This document shows positions 51,891-61,237 of a DNA stretch of 64,000 nucleotides, piece by piece; positions within the stretch are counted from its first letter, which is position 1, and every line of letters begins with the position of its first letter. The notes under the pieces were generated by a model, which worked only from the letters and a program-made list of their open reading frames with translations, was not told where the DNA came from and ran no database searches. The DNA comes from Clostridiales bacterium (GTDB lineage: Bacteria > Bacillota > Clostridia > Tissierellales > GPF-1), in the NCBI GenBank assembly GCA_013619125.1, contig JABXKS010000064.1, positions 1 through 64,000 on the forward strand. Reading direction: 5' to 3'. The translations under genes were made by a program, and so were the position numbers.

Positions 51891-54800
51891 TCTTTTCTCT
51901 CCTCCATCACGCTATATACAACTGGGATCACTATCAAGGTCAATACGGTCGAAACCAATAATCCAAAGATCAGAGCGATACTCATGGGTTGGAACAAACT
52001 GCTCCCCCCAATCGCTAAAGGAATCAATCCAATGACTGTTGTCGTTGTCGACAAGAGAATCGGTCGGATCCGTTTATTGACCGCCTCTTGACATGCCTTT
52101 TGTACATCGTGGCCCTGGGCTCGTTCCGAATTGATAAAATCAATTAAAACGATCGCATTGTTTACAACAATTCCCATTAAGGATACCATACCCAAGAGTG
52201 CTGTAAAAGAGAGGGGTTGACGGAAGATCGTAAGCCCTAAAATCGATCCCACCAAAGACAATGGTACCGTCGCCATAATAATCACCGGCTGCAGGAAGGA
52301 ATTAAACTGCACCAAAAGAATCAAGAACACCAAGGCCAAAGACAGGAATCCCAAGGGAATCAGGTCTCCAAAATAACGACTAACGGATTCCCGCTCCCCA
52401 TCATAGGAGAAGGTAATCCCCTTCCAATCCCTTTTTTTCAATTCCGTTTCCAGCTGATTTTCTATGGAAATGGGATCGTAACCCTTCCCCGCATTGGCAT
52501 AGACAGAAACAATTCGCTTTCCATCCTCATGACGAATAATCGGCAATTCACTCTTCAATTCAACATCGGCAATCTGCTTGAGCAGAATCTTGTTTCCCGT
52601 CCTCTGTGAATAGATCGCCAAGTTCTCCAAGTCTTCCAGGGTCTCCATGGTGCTGACCAAACGAATATTTGATTCCTTGCCCTCCTCGCGGAAAACCGAT
52701 ACCTCACGACCCCTAAGAGCCAAGTTCATTTCATTTTGAATATCATATTTGGTGATTCCCAAAGCGGCGGCTCGATCTGTATTCACATCCAGATAATACT
52801 CGTAGATTCGATTGGCCGCATTGTTTCCTACCTCAATGGAGCCCGGAATATCCATCAAAATTTCTTGCACATCTACCGCGGAATTCGCAAGCTTCGACAA
52901 GTCATCACCGATCAATTTAACAGACACACCATAGACACGCGGTTCTGCCAGCTGCAATTGACGCACAAAGGCTTGCCCACCCACTAATTCTTGATCCAGC
53001 TTTCGCTGCAATCCATTCACCAAATCCTGCTGATCCTCGTAGATTTCCGACTCCTCCAGGGAGTAGCGGAAAACAACTTGCGAGTAATCCGACGAGCGAA
53101 TCGGCGGGCTTAACGTCGTAACAAATTTCGGAAAGCCATCCCCAATGACTTGACTGACTTTCCCCACCTCAGAAAATTCCTTCATAATAGATACCGTTTG
53201 ATCCGACACTGCTTCCGTACGAGCAAGGTCCCCATCGACTTCCGAATAGACATCGACATATAGGAGATCCGTATCTTTAAAAGGAAATACGCTCATGGTC
53301 AAGAACAAAGCAAGACTTCCTATGGCAATGGCTACAACCAAAACACCAGCCAAAGTTCGTCCTCTGTGTTGCATCGCACGTACCAAAAGTCTTCCATATA
53401 GATCTTTCACCCGGCTCTTTTTAAGCCGCTCATGGCTTGGTTTGAAGAACATATACGCAAAGGTCGGCGTCACCAATAGAGCAATCGCGTAAGACGCCAG
53501 AAGCGCCATCATCACCACCAAAGGTAAGGCATGCATATATTTCCCAGCTGTATTGTTTAAGAGCAAGAACGGCGCGTAAGCCGCAATGGTGGTCATCGTA
53601 GAGGTCAGAATCGGAATCGCAACCTCCTTCACACCATCCACACAGGCTGTAAGACGGTCTTCCCCCACATCAATCCTCATTTGTATGGCATCGCCCACCA
53701 CAATGGCATTGTCGACCAGCATCCCCAATGCAATGATCAGAGAGGCAATTGAAATCTCATGAATTTTCAAATCCAATCCATCCATCCCTAAGAAAGTCAG
53801 GGCGATAGACAAAGGAATTGCCAAGGAAACGATAATCGCATTTCTTGGTCCCATTCCCACTAGGACTACCAGAATGACAAGTAAAATCCCCATAATCAGG
53901 TTGATCATAAACGTATTCACTGCCGTCTCCACATCATCCGGCTGATACACAATAGTATCAAAGCGCAAATCCTCCGGCAGATCTTTCTTGAGCGCCGCGA
54001 TGGTCGCTTCGACATCATCGCCGATCGTAATCACGTTTTTCCCCGACTCAAAATACCCCGTCAATAAAAGTGCCGGAACACCGTCATCCTTCACCTTGTA
54101 ATTAGACGAAGCCGGAACAAATTCGACTTCGGCAATATCCTTTAATCGAACGATCGCGCCGCTCTCTTGCGAGCCGTACACAATGGTGTTGGCAATCTCA
54201 TCGAGTTCAGAATACATGCCTGTGGCGCTGACTTGGATCTTCCCGTATTCATCCTCGATCACGCCGGATGGAATTGCTAGATTCGACGCGACAATCAACT
54301 TTGACAATTGATCATAAGAAATATTATATTGATTCATCTTTTTAAAATCGACAAGAATTTGCAACTCTTCTTCCTGCTTGCCGGTAATCTCAAACCGACT
54401 CACTCCGTCGATGGAAGTCAACGCTTCCTTTACTTCTTCCGCGTAGAGTTCCATTTCCTCATAGGTATAGTGGGTGCTGGACAAAGAAATCAGCATCCCC
54501 GCGGTTGAGATCAAATCCGTATTCACCTCAACAGGCAGGGCAAACGCCGGCAACTCCGCTTGCAAATCGGTCATCCGCCAACGCAACTCCGCCCATGTTT
54601 CATCGATTTCTTCATCACTCACACTTTCATTCAATTTAATAATCACAACAGAAACAGAATTCTTCGATTGCGAAGTTAGTTTATCGATACCCTCCAAGGC
54701 ACTCACTTCATCCTCGATCCGTTTGGTGACCATCTTCTCGATATCTTCCGGGTTCGCCCCAGGATACACGCAATACACCATGGCATAAGGCACACTGATA

Positions 54801-54922
54801 TCTGGCGATTCTTGCTTTGGCAGTTCGATATAGCGAACAAACCCGAAAAGCAATAGAAAAATAACAACCGTTATGGTGACTCGTCTTCGTTGAATGGCTC
54901 CTGCGATTATTCCTCGTTTCAT
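51854..54922 (-). CDS. RND-family efflux pump, inner membrane transporter
   Basis: Proton-driven exporter of the HAE1/AcrB type, 1022 residues. It has an N-terminal helix (VTITVVIFLLLFGFVRYI), two large extracytoplasmic loops, and two sets of membrane helices; SIASLIIALGMLVDNAIVVGD and SLMGIVVNNAIVLIDFIN are the paired central helices, the first with the proton-relay Asp. In Firmicutes such pumps (SwrC/YerP-like) export surfactants, fatty acids or drugs without an outer-membrane channel. It overlaps the adaptor gene by 4 bp and the Nudix gene by 37 bp. Confidence 0.92.
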   Translation of the reverse strand: MKRGIIAGAIQRRRVTITVVIFLLLFGFVRYIELPKQESPDISVPYAMVYCVYPGANPEDIEKMVTKRIEDEVSALEGIDKLTSQSKNSVSVVIIKLNESVSDEEIDETWAELRWRMTDLQAELPAFALPVEVNTDLISTAGMLISLSSTHYTYEEMELYAEEVKEALTSIDGVSRFEITGKQEEELQILVDFKKMNQYNISYDQLSKLIVASNLAIPSGVIEDEYGKIQVSATGMYSELDEIANTIVYGSQESGAIVRLKDIAEVEFVPASSNYKVKDDGVPALLLTGYFESGKNVITIGDDVEATIAALKKDLPEDLRFDTIVYQPDDVETAVNTFMINLIMGILLVILVVLVGMGPRNAIIVSLAIPLSIALTFLGMDGLDLKIHEISIASLIIALGMLVDNAIVVGDAIQMRIDVGEDRLTACVDGVKEVAIPILTSTMTTIAAYAPFLLLNNTAGKYMHALPLVVMMALLASYAIALLVTPTFAYMFFKPSHERLKKSRVKDLYGRLLVRAMQHRGRTLAGVLVVAIAIGSLALFLTMSVFPFKDTDLLYVDVYSEVDGDLARTEAVSDQTVSIMKEFSEVGKVSQVIGDGFPKFVTTLSPPIRSSDYSQVVFRYSLEESEIYEDQQDLVNGLQRKLDQELVGGQAFVRQLQLAEPRVYGVSVKLIGDDLSKLANSAVDVQEILMDIPGSIEVGNNAANRIYEYYLDVNTDRAAALGITKYDIQNEMNLALRGREVSVFREEGKESNIRLVSTMETLEDLENLAIYSQRTGNKILLKQIADVELKSELPIIRHEDGKRIVSVYANAGKGYDPISIENQLETELKKRDWKGITFSYDGERESVSRYFGDLIPLGFLSLALVFLILLVQFNSFLQPVIIMATVPLSLVGSILGLTIFRQPLSFTALLGMVSLMGIVVNNAIVLIDFINSERAQGHDVQKACQEAVNKRIRPILLSTTTTVIGLIPLAIGGSSLFQPMSIALIFGLLVSTVLTLIVIPVVYSVMEERKEWRIMSRKSENM

Positions 54923-56028
54923 TCTTCCATCTCCCGTACGGAGACAGCCTGTCCCTCTTCCACATAGGCCATTCCCATGACAACGACTTGATCACCAGGT
55001 TCAAGTCCTTCCACTTCAACAAAGGTATTTTCAATTTCCTTTCGGGTCACTACTTTTTTCTGAATTTCTCCATTCTCAACTACATAAACATAGTCGCCAG
55101 ACTCGTCGTTCATAATCCCTTGAATAGGGATCTGAATCGCCTGAACACGCTTCAGAATGAGATCCACATCAACCATCGTTCCCAAACGAAGATCCGACTC
55201 TTCCACCTTCACCTGCACCTCGTAGGTAAGAGTCGCCGCATCCGGCACCTCAGAAATCCAATCAACCGTCCCCGCACAAACCTGCTCGCCAAAGGTACAT
55301 CTAGCAATCTGTCCCACTTGCAGATCCACCACTTCATCCTGGGTAGCAAACAGCCGAACACGGCTTTCTGCGTCTCGAAGGACAATCACTGGATATCCCG
55401 CTCCCGCAAATTCTCCGGGTTCATTCAGGATGCTAACCACATAACCCGAGGCCGTTGCGCGAATGATACTCTCATCGGCAATCTTACCCGCGCCAGTGTA
55501 GCCCGCTTGCGCCTGCTCCCATACCTGATAGGCCGCGTTGCGATCTTTCAAAAGTGTATCCAGTTGCAACTTGGCCTGATCTCGTTCAAAGGCCGAAACC
55601 GCTCCCGATTGATACAGGGTTTCCATTTTTTCATAGGTATCTTGCGCAAACTTCACTCCAGCATTTACTTTTTCAACCTGAGACCGTGCCGCCTCCCATT
55701 GCGCGCGGCTGGCATCAACCTGCAATTGCACCGTTTCTGGATCCAGGGAAGCCAAAATTTGACCGGCTTCCACCCAGTCTCCTTCCGTAACCGAAATTGA
55801 GTCCACTTTCCCGTTAGCAGGAAAGCTCAACTTCTGCAAACTCTCTGTATCCATCACGCCAATATAGCTATGGGCATACTCCACCAATTTTGTTTCCACC
55901 GCAATCACACGAACACTCACAGGAATGGTTTCTTCCAAAGGTTCTGGCTCACAACCCGACAGCACAAAAATCCCTATGAGTGCCACCATAAGGATTGCAA
56001 TTCCTATTCTTCTCTTTTGTCTTCTCAT
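54919..56028 (-). CDS. RND efflux adaptor lipoprotein (HlyD/membrane fusion family)
   Basis: Periplasmic-adaptor-type partner of the RND pump, 369 residues. A hydrophobic leader ends in the lipobox FVLSGC, so it should be anchored to the outer face of the cytoplasmic membrane. Lipoyl-like halves (GKVDSISVTEGDWVEAGQIL and ATASGYVVSILNEPGEFAG) flank an alpha-helical hairpin (about residues 90-165), followed by beta-barrel domains. ATG 56028 is preferred to ATG 56061 because the predicted transcription start is near 56068 and GGGG lies nine bases before 56028. First gene of the operon. Confidence 0.85.
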   Translation of the reverse strand: MRRQKRRIGIAILMVALIGIFVLSGCEPEPLEETIPVSVRVIAVETKLVEYAHSYIGVMDTESLQKLSFPANGKVDSISVTEGDWVEAGQILASLDPETVQLQVDASRAQWEAARSQVEKVNAGVKFAQDTYEKMETLYQSGAVSAFERDQAKLQLDTLLKDRNAAYQVWEQAQAGYTGAGKIADESIIRATASGYVVSILNEPGEFAGAGYPVIVLRDAESRVRLFATQDEVVDLQVGQIARCTFGEQVCAGTVDWISEVPDAATLTYEVQVKVEESDLRLGTMVDVDLILKRVQAIQIPIQGIMNDESGDYVYVVENGEIQKKVVTRKEIENTFVEVEGLEPGDQVVVMGMAYVEEGQAVSVREMEE

Positions 56029-56074
56029 TCTGCTCATCCCCAATCGTAAACGTTTGTTCATTATTCGTACATTC

Positions 56075-56103
56075 AGCGTACCATGGCAACAAATATTCGT
56101 CAA
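56075..56103 (-). promoter_or_regulatory. Promoter of the RND efflux operon
   Basis: TTGACG (56098-56103) and TACGCT (56075-56080) with a 17-bp spacer and an extended -10 TG. The -35 lies immediately behind the terminator of the HAD gene. Confidence 0.6.
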
Positions 56104-56132
56104 TGAAAAAGAAGCTGATTACTCAGCTTCTT
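56104..56132 (-). terminator. Terminator overlapping the HAD gene stop codon
   Basis: AAGAAGCTGA/TCAGCTTCTT hairpin (56109-56118 with 56123-56132) followed on the minus strand by TTTCATTG. The stop codon TGA is part of the stem. Confidence 0.8.
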
Positions 56133-57355
56133 AAGAATTCTTCGATTCGCTCCATCAACACCTCAGGATCATCAGTTCCCTGTGCTAGTTTTTCAATGGG
56201 ACAAAGATCGTCTTGGGCTCGATTCATCACAAAAGGAGATACCGATTCATAGGCATATGTCACAAATTTTTCTTCTCTTAATATATCCAACGCAGACTCG
56301 CTGATCACAAAGGTAAACAGAGATTGAATGCCTGCCGACAAGGCCAGCATCGCAGCAGCCCGTCCAATCACGCGATCCGCTAGTACGGCACCCGTCAAAT
56401 CCACACCAGACAACAAAGCTTCATACATGGGACGAATCCCCTTCTTGTGGCTCTCAAACAGCACCTCTCCGTCTCGAGCAAAAGCAAGGGTACAGTCATT
56501 CTCTTTCAAATAAGAAACCGCCAACTCTTGATCTGCTTTCACTCGCGCTTCAACGATCTCTTCCACGGCTTCAATCATGGCTGCTACCGCCGACTGATCA
56601 TTGGAAGGCATCACCCGCTTGGCAATCTCCTTCAATCTTGGATTGGCATTTTCAACACACCAACCATTTTGAATGCTTTCCACCATCGAATAATCATTCA
56701 TATTGTCGCCCAACACAAAGACATTCTCTTCCTTCATCCGCAAACCCTTCATCACGAATTGAAGCGCTTCCGCCTTGGATACGCCCTTTGGCAACAATTC
56801 AATGGAGGTTTCATAGGACTGAACGATCTCAATCTCACAATTTTGTTTTCGAAGATACGCTTCCAATCCGATCATATCTTCCGTCTCTACGGAGAAAAGA
56901 ACCTTCGCCCATGATTCGCCCATTTCAGACAACTTTCTTCTTGGCAAGGTATCCGCACGATACAGTTCTGCATCTCGTCTGAAAATCTCGTTTTCCCGTA
57001 CCATCATCACCTGTCCCTCGGCAACAACCATCACACCGGCTTGGGGATACGCTTCCATCACTTGTCCTGTGAAGCCTTCGATTTGATGCGGTAAAAATCG
57101 TTCCATGATCATAAAATCAGAATTGAAATCATAAATCATACCACCATTGGAAATGATCGCCGGCACATTCATGATCAACTCATCCAAGAACGGTTCCACT
57201 TCTTCGCGAATTCTTCCCGTTGCAACGGTGAAGCGTCCTCCGTTCTCAATAAAATATCGAATCGCTATTGCGTTTTTCTCGCTCACCTGATGTTCCTCAT
57301 TTAGCAAGGTGCCATCCAGATCCGAAACCAGTAAATAACCTGTGAACTTTCCCAT
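56123..57355 (-). CDS. Cof-type HAD phosphatase fused to a DUF1893-like domain
   Basis: A 410-residue fusion. Residues 1-270 are a Cof/HAD-IIB phosphatase: motif I VSDLDGTLLNEE, motif II VATGR, motif III Lys in LPKGVSKAEAL and motif IV GDNMNDYSM. Residues about 280-410 (LKENDCTLAFARDGEVLFES, GRAAAMLALSAG, RAQDDLCPIEKLA) look like DUF1893, the TM1506-type domain with a cytidine-deaminase-like fold. Most Cof phosphatases are about 270 residues, so the extension is unusual. Substrate is unknown. Single-gene unit; a promoter may lie at 57392-57422 (TTGACC, 19-bp spacer, TACAAT). Confidence 0.8.
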   Translation of the reverse strand: MGKFTGYLLVSDLDGTLLNEEHQVSEKNAIAIRYFIENGGRFTVATGRIREEVEPFLDELIMNVPAIISNGGMIYDFNSDFMIMERFLPHQIEGFTGQVMEAYPQAGVMVVAEGQVMMVRENEIFRRDAELYRADTLPRRKLSEMGESWAKVLFSVETEDMIGLEAYLRKQNCEIEIVQSYETSIELLPKGVSKAEALQFVMKGLRMKEENVFVLGDNMNDYSMVESIQNGWCVENANPRLKEIAKRVMPSNDQSAVAAMIEAVEEIVEARVKADQELAVSYLKENDCTLAFARDGEVLFESHKKGIRPMYEALLSGVDLTGAVLADRVIGRAAAMLALSAGIQSLFTFVISESALDILREEKFVTYAYESVSPFVMNRAQDDLCPIEKLAQGTDDPEVLMERIEEFLRS

Positions 57356-57473
57356 TCATTTCCTCCATTTTTATGGCATATCTTTGTCTTAATTGTAACT
57401 TTTTTATGTATATCCAGGTCAAAAAGCGCTCAACCCTAGCATTCATCAAGCTTTGAAAGGTTTTTCCCTGTAT

Positions 57474-57503
57474 TTGACACCCCTTTCCAACTCCCCGTAT
57501 TAT
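57474..57503 (+). promoter_or_regulatory. Promoter of the MotA/MotB-like pair
   Basis: TTGACA (57474-57479) and TATTAT (57498-57503) with an 18-bp spacer, about 48 bp before the start codon. Confidence 0.75.
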
Positions 57504-57550
57504 GGAGATAGAATTTGACTCGGAATGGAGTCATCCCAAGGAGGAAAAAC

Positions 57551-58504
57551 ATGTTTGGCCTAATTCAACAATTAAACCCTTTAGCCATAACGATTATAAC
57601 ACTAATCGCCGTGGTATTTCTATTGGCATTTATTTCCACGATTCTTGTGAGAAATCGCTACGGCAAAATCAGCCGGGATTTTCATAGAAATCATAAATTA
57701 AAGAATCCTAATTTTTCTGAAATCGTTCTGACTAAGATTGCGGAAGATTATCGGAAAGCAGCGGAGTCCAACGGACCCGACGTCAACACCCAAGCCATTA
57801 TTGAAAAGTACTTCAACAATGAGCACAGCACCTTGTCTTTGGGAGAGCGGTTTGTCAAGCAAGCTGCTTCCATTATGATCATCCTAGGCTTATTGGGTAC
57901 CTTCTACGGATTGACCCTTTCCATCAGTGAGCTTGTCAATTTGTTAAGCCATGGAGGCGGAATGGAATTTACCAACGTTGAAGGTGTGGTCACTGGATTG
58001 ATTGATTCGGTTCAAGGCATGAGCGTTGCCTTTGTTACTTCTCTCTTCGGCATCACCGGCTCCATCGTTTTGACGGTTGTTTCCATCTTCGCCAATGTCG
58101 GCACCGTACGAGAAATGCTATTGGTTGAAGTCGAATCATACCTAGACAATGTAGTTGCAAAGGATTACTCCACTCGTATGCAAGAAGAATATCAAATGTT
58201 GGCACAAGCCGTTCAACAAGTATTCGACCGCTACGGTGATCAATTGTCCAACGACTTAATCAATTTGGCACAAGATTCCACCATCCAATTAACGAAGACG
58301 ACAAATGAGCTTAAAACCTCATCACAAGCTTTGATGCAAGCCATCACCATGTTTGCGGCATCTTTGGAAACCTTCTCGGTCAACACCCGAGACTTGACGG
58401 AATTCAACCACCATTTGAAGACCAATATCGAACGGATGAATGTAAGTTTTGCGGATTTCACAGATACGCTGAAGGATACAACAAATAACGTTCAAAGTGC
58501 GTAA
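57551..58504 (+). CDS. MotA/TolQ/ExbB-like proton channel subunit (ZorA-like)
   Basis: A 317-residue membrane protein. Three hydrophobic helices are visible: about residues 8-31 (ITIITLIAVVFLLAFIST), about 105-130 (SIMIILGLLGTFYGLTLSI; the G-x-x-G-T-x-x-G pattern is typical of MotA/ExbB/ZorA) and about 160-185. A C-terminal cytoplasmic tail of ~120 residues is predicted to be helical and is rich in Gln, Asn and Thr. With the next gene it forms a 5:2-type ion-driven motor. The tail is shorter than in classical ZorA. AAGGAGG precedes ATG 57551. Confidence 0.8.
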   Translation: MFGLIQQLNPLAITIITLIAVVFLLAFISTILVRNRYGKISRDFHRNHKLKNPNFSEIVLTKIAEDYRKAAESNGPDVNTQAIIEKYFNNEHSTLSLGERFVKQAASIMIILGLLGTFYGLTLSISELVNLLSHGGGMEFTNVEGVVTGLIDSVQGMSVAFVTSLFGITGSIVLTVVSIFANVGTVREMLLVEVESYLDNVVAKDYSTRMQEEYQMLAQAVQQVFDRYGDQLSNDLINLAQDSTIQLTKTTNELKTSSQALMQAITMFAASLETFSVNTRDLTEFNHHLKTNIERMNVSFADFTDTLKDTTNNVQSA

Positions 58505-58517
58505 GGGGTGATCAGCG

Positions 58518-59465
58518 ATGAAAATGCGACGCAGAAACTTTAAAGCAACAGAAGAGGCACCGAATTTTTGGCCTTCATTTACGGATATGATCTCCACGAT
58601 CGCCTTGATTCTTTTTTTCCTGATGCTTCTATCATATGTTCAAAACATCATAACCGGAACCAATCTAAAAACAAAAGAAGAACAATTACAGCTTGCCAAT
58701 GCGGATATCCAGGAAACCAAGAAAGAATTGATGATCCTGGAAGATCAATTGGATGAACTCAACGCAGAGATCGACGAAGGACAACGGATCCTACAGCTTT
58801 CCCTGATTCAAATGTCAGAGCAACAAAAGATTATCGGCAACTCCAATCGAGAATTGGCAGAACTCAGAACCAAGCTCGATCAATTGGCCGCCCTTCGTTT
58901 TGAAGTCTTAGAAGCCGTCAAACAATCCATCGAGGAAGAATTAGGCGGATTCACAACCAACGGAGAATCGGTTGTCACCATTGGTGAAAACGGAAACATC
59001 ATTCTCAACAGCAGCGTCTTGTTTGCACCAAGCTCCACAGAGATTACACAAGATGGTAAAGCGCTTATTGGAAAACTGGCAGACGCCTTTGAAAATATTT
59101 TGGACGATGATTCAATCCGACAATTTATCGACGTGATTGAAATTCAAGGTCATACAGACAAGCGTCCAGGCATGGATCCAAACCGAAAGCTTTCCACCGA
59201 CCGTGCATCGGCCGTTACAGATTATATGGCTTCGGTAAATCCAAATCTGGAAACCAAGTATGGGGAGTATATCGCGGCATCTGGATACTCAGAATACCGA
59301 CCAATCGACTCGAGTGAAACGGAAGAAGCTTGGGCGAAGAACCGACGAATTGAAATTGCCATTGGCTTGAAGGATCCAAACCTTCAGAATTTGATCAACG
59401 AATATCTCAATGGAACCGATCAACTGCTAGGCATCGCCTCAGCACCATCGGATGATTCCAACTAA
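58518..59465 (+). CDS. MotB/OmpA-like stator subunit (ZorB-like)
   Basis: A 315-residue protein. After a short positive N-terminus a single helix, FWPSFTDMISTIALILFF, carries the Asp (in SFTDM) that conducts protons in MotB/ZorB. A coiled coil (about residues 55-130) follows, then a C-terminal OmpA/MotB peptidoglycan-binding domain (IEIQGHTDKRPG, NRKLSTDRASAVTDYM, NRRIEIAI). It starts 13 bp after the MotA-like gene. No flagellar genes and no ZorC/ZorD/ZorE-like genes are next to the pair, so its job is unclear. Confidence 0.82.
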   Translation: MKMRRRNFKATEEAPNFWPSFTDMISTIALILFFLMLLSYVQNIITGTNLKTKEEQLQLANADIQETKKELMILEDQLDELNAEIDEGQRILQLSLIQMSEQQKIIGNSNRELAELRTKLDQLAALRFEVLEAVKQSIEEELGGFTTNGESVVTIGENGNIILNSSVLFAPSSTEITQDGKALIGKLADAFENILDDDSIRQFIDVIEIQGHTDKRPGMDPNRKLSTDRASAVTDYMASVNPNLETKYGEYIAASGYSEYRPIDSSETEEAWAKNRRIEIAIGLKDPNLQNLINEYLNGTDQLLGIASAPSDDSN

Positions 59466-59472
59466 TAGAAAC

Positions 59473-59519
59473 AAAAAAAGAAGGTTCCCGTTCATTATTG
59501 AACGGGAACCTTCTTTTTT
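59473..59519. terminator. Bidirectional terminator between the motor pair and the MATE gene
   Basis: A perfect stem of about 21 bp (about 59474-59494 with 59499-59519, loop TTAT) with A and T runs at the ends, suited to stop both converging transcripts. Confidence 0.92.
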
Positions 59520-59522
59520 GTT

Positions 59523-60866
59523 CTAAATTTCATCCACCAAGTTTTTTGCCCATCGATTGGTCAAAACCCGTGGCAGACCCATTGCAACTTTCGCGATCTC
59601 CATCAAGCTAACCAAAGCATATACCCATATCATCGGCCATTGCAGGATATAGGCGCCCAAGAAAGCCAAGGCCGTTCCCACAAACCAAACCGACCCCACA
59701 TCCACAACCAAAGCAAATCGTGTATCGCCTCCGCTCCTCAAAACACCGACAATGGTGGTCGCATTGACCATTCGTAACGGCATGGTAATTGCCATCACGG
59801 TCAACAAGCCACTGGCAATCTGCAAGGTCGCATCTTGCACCGTATAAAACTGTAGCGCAAACGGCTTGCTGAAAAATAAGACGGCGCCCAACACAAGGCC
59901 AACACCGCAGGCAATCATCAAGAACCAGCGACCCTCTTGCTTCGCCTCTTCGATCTTGCCTTCACCCAGGGTATTGCCAAGAATCACCGCACAGGCATTG
60001 GCAACACCAAACCCAAAGACGATAAAGAGTCCATTGATGGTATTGGCTATCTGAATGCTTGCCACGGCTTGGGTTCCAATATGAGCATAGGCGACCATAT
60101 GAAGGGTCATACCCAATGCCCATAGAAATTCATTAAAAATCACAGGACCCGAAGTCTTTAAGACCTTTACAACAAATTCCTTTGAGTAGGAAAAGTACAC
60201 CGATAGCTTCGCCAATAACGGACTAGCTTGACGCTTCATCAAGATGATGATCAAGAAAAATTCCATCCATCGAGAGAAGGCTGTCGCAATTGCAGCTCCC
60301 TGAACCCCCAATTGAGGAAAACCAAAGTTTCCATAGATCAGGCAATAGTTCAGAACCGTATTACTTGCCAAGGCGATCATGCTCACAATCATCGGCAATT
60401 TTGCATTTCCAATGGACCGAGAGGAAAAGCCAAAGGCGAAGGAAAGAGCTGTCGGCAAGTAGCACAACACCACAATGCGCAGATATTGACTTCCAAGACG
60501 AATCACCTCTGGATCATCGGAATAAAAACCCAAAACCAAATGAGGTGCCAGCCAACCCAGACTGGAAAATACCGCAGTTCCCATCAAACCAATGGTCAGC
60601 CCAAGTCCCAGGCTGCGATGAATATTAGGTATATCTTTTTTGCCCCAGAATTGTGCGATAAACACCGTCATTCCACTGAGGGTTCCGAACATCAATAAAT
60701 GAAACAAAAAGAAAAATTGATTGGCTAACCCAACGGCGGCAATGGATACCTCCCCCAGAGAACCAATCATAATCGTATCAACCAGATTCAGTGAAGATGC
60801 AATCAGATTTTGCAGGGTAACAGGTACCGCGATCGACAATAATCGTTTGATAAAATCCTTATGCAT
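59523..60866 (-). CDS. MATE-family efflux transporter
   Basis: Cation-coupled multidrug or metabolite exporter, 447 residues with about twelve helices. The N-terminal AVPVTLQNLIASSLNLVDTIMIG and the repeat-related segment GPVIFNEFLWALGMTLHMVAYAHIG mark the two halves of a MATE protein. AGGAGGAACC precedes the ATG. It follows the small 81-residue gene after 12 bp and is probably co-transcribed with it. Substrate is unknown. Confidence 0.9.
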   Translation of the reverse strand: MHKDFIKRLLSIAVPVTLQNLIASSLNLVDTIMIGSLGEVSIAAVGLANQFFFLFHLLMFGTLSGMTVFIAQFWGKKDIPNIHRSLGLGLTIGLMGTAVFSSLGWLAPHLVLGFYSDDPEVIRLGSQYLRIVVLCYLPTALSFAFGFSSRSIGNAKLPMIVSMIALASNTVLNYCLIYGNFGFPQLGVQGAAIATAFSRWMEFFLIIILMKRQASPLLAKLSVYFSYSKEFVVKVLKTSGPVIFNEFLWALGMTLHMVAYAHIGTQAVASIQIANTINGLFIVFGFGVANACAVILGNTLGEGKIEEAKQEGRWFLMIACGVGLVLGAVLFFSKPFALQFYTVQDATLQIASGLLTVMAITMPLRMVNATTIVGVLRSGGDTRFALVVDVGSVWFVGTALAFLGAYILQWPMIWVYALVSLMEIAKVAMGLPRVLTNRWAKNLVDEI

Positions 60867-60878
60867 CTTCGGTTCCTC

Positions 60879-61124
60879 CTACTTTTGCAGCTCTTCTTTC
60901 CAATCGTGAATCACGATTTCTACTGCCGCAATCTCCGCGCTGTTTGCTGCATCCATAATATCCCCACGTCCGCCCATATCGTCACCCATTCGACGATATA
61001 AACTTTCCAATAAACGTTCCAGATCTTCAGTGGTAAGGTTGGCATTTTGCTCCCGGTCAACCATCAAACTCTCATAGGTTTTATCAAATACAAGTTTATA
61101 ATGTTCCTCTAGACAATCATTCAT
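60879..61124 (-). CDS. Small acidic protein of unknown function
   Basis: An 81-residue protein, not recognised. It is helical and acidic (TTEDLERLLESLYRRMGDDM, then a Gly/Asp stretch GGRGDIMDAANSAEIAAVEI). AAAGGAG lies nine bases before ATG 61124, so it is likely translated. It precedes the MATE gene by 12 bp; no functional link can be read from sequence. Confidence 0.6.
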   Translation of the reverse strand: MNDCLEEHYKLVFDKTYESLMVDREQNANLTTEDLERLLESLYRRMGDDMGGRGDIMDAANSAEIAAVEIVIHDWKEELQK

Positions 61125-61237
61125 AAAAAACACTCCTTTTTCCTCAATCGAATCAATGATAAAATAGGGTTGGTTCTAATTGATTCAATCCTTATCTTAA
61201 CGGAAAGACTCAAGAATTTCAATGACTGGAGAAAAAA

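Noticed and set aside
54988-55800. Plus-strand reading frame of 270 codons opposite the RND adaptor
   Set aside because: Antisense shadow; the minus-strand adaptor has lipobox, lipoyl motifs, a ribosome binding site and a promoter.
57551-59465. Complete Zorya anti-phage system
   Set aside because: Only the two motor-like genes are present. The next genes are a MATE transporter, a small protein, rnhB and recU; no ZorC, ZorD helicase or ZorE nuclease is visible, so a defence-system call is not supported.
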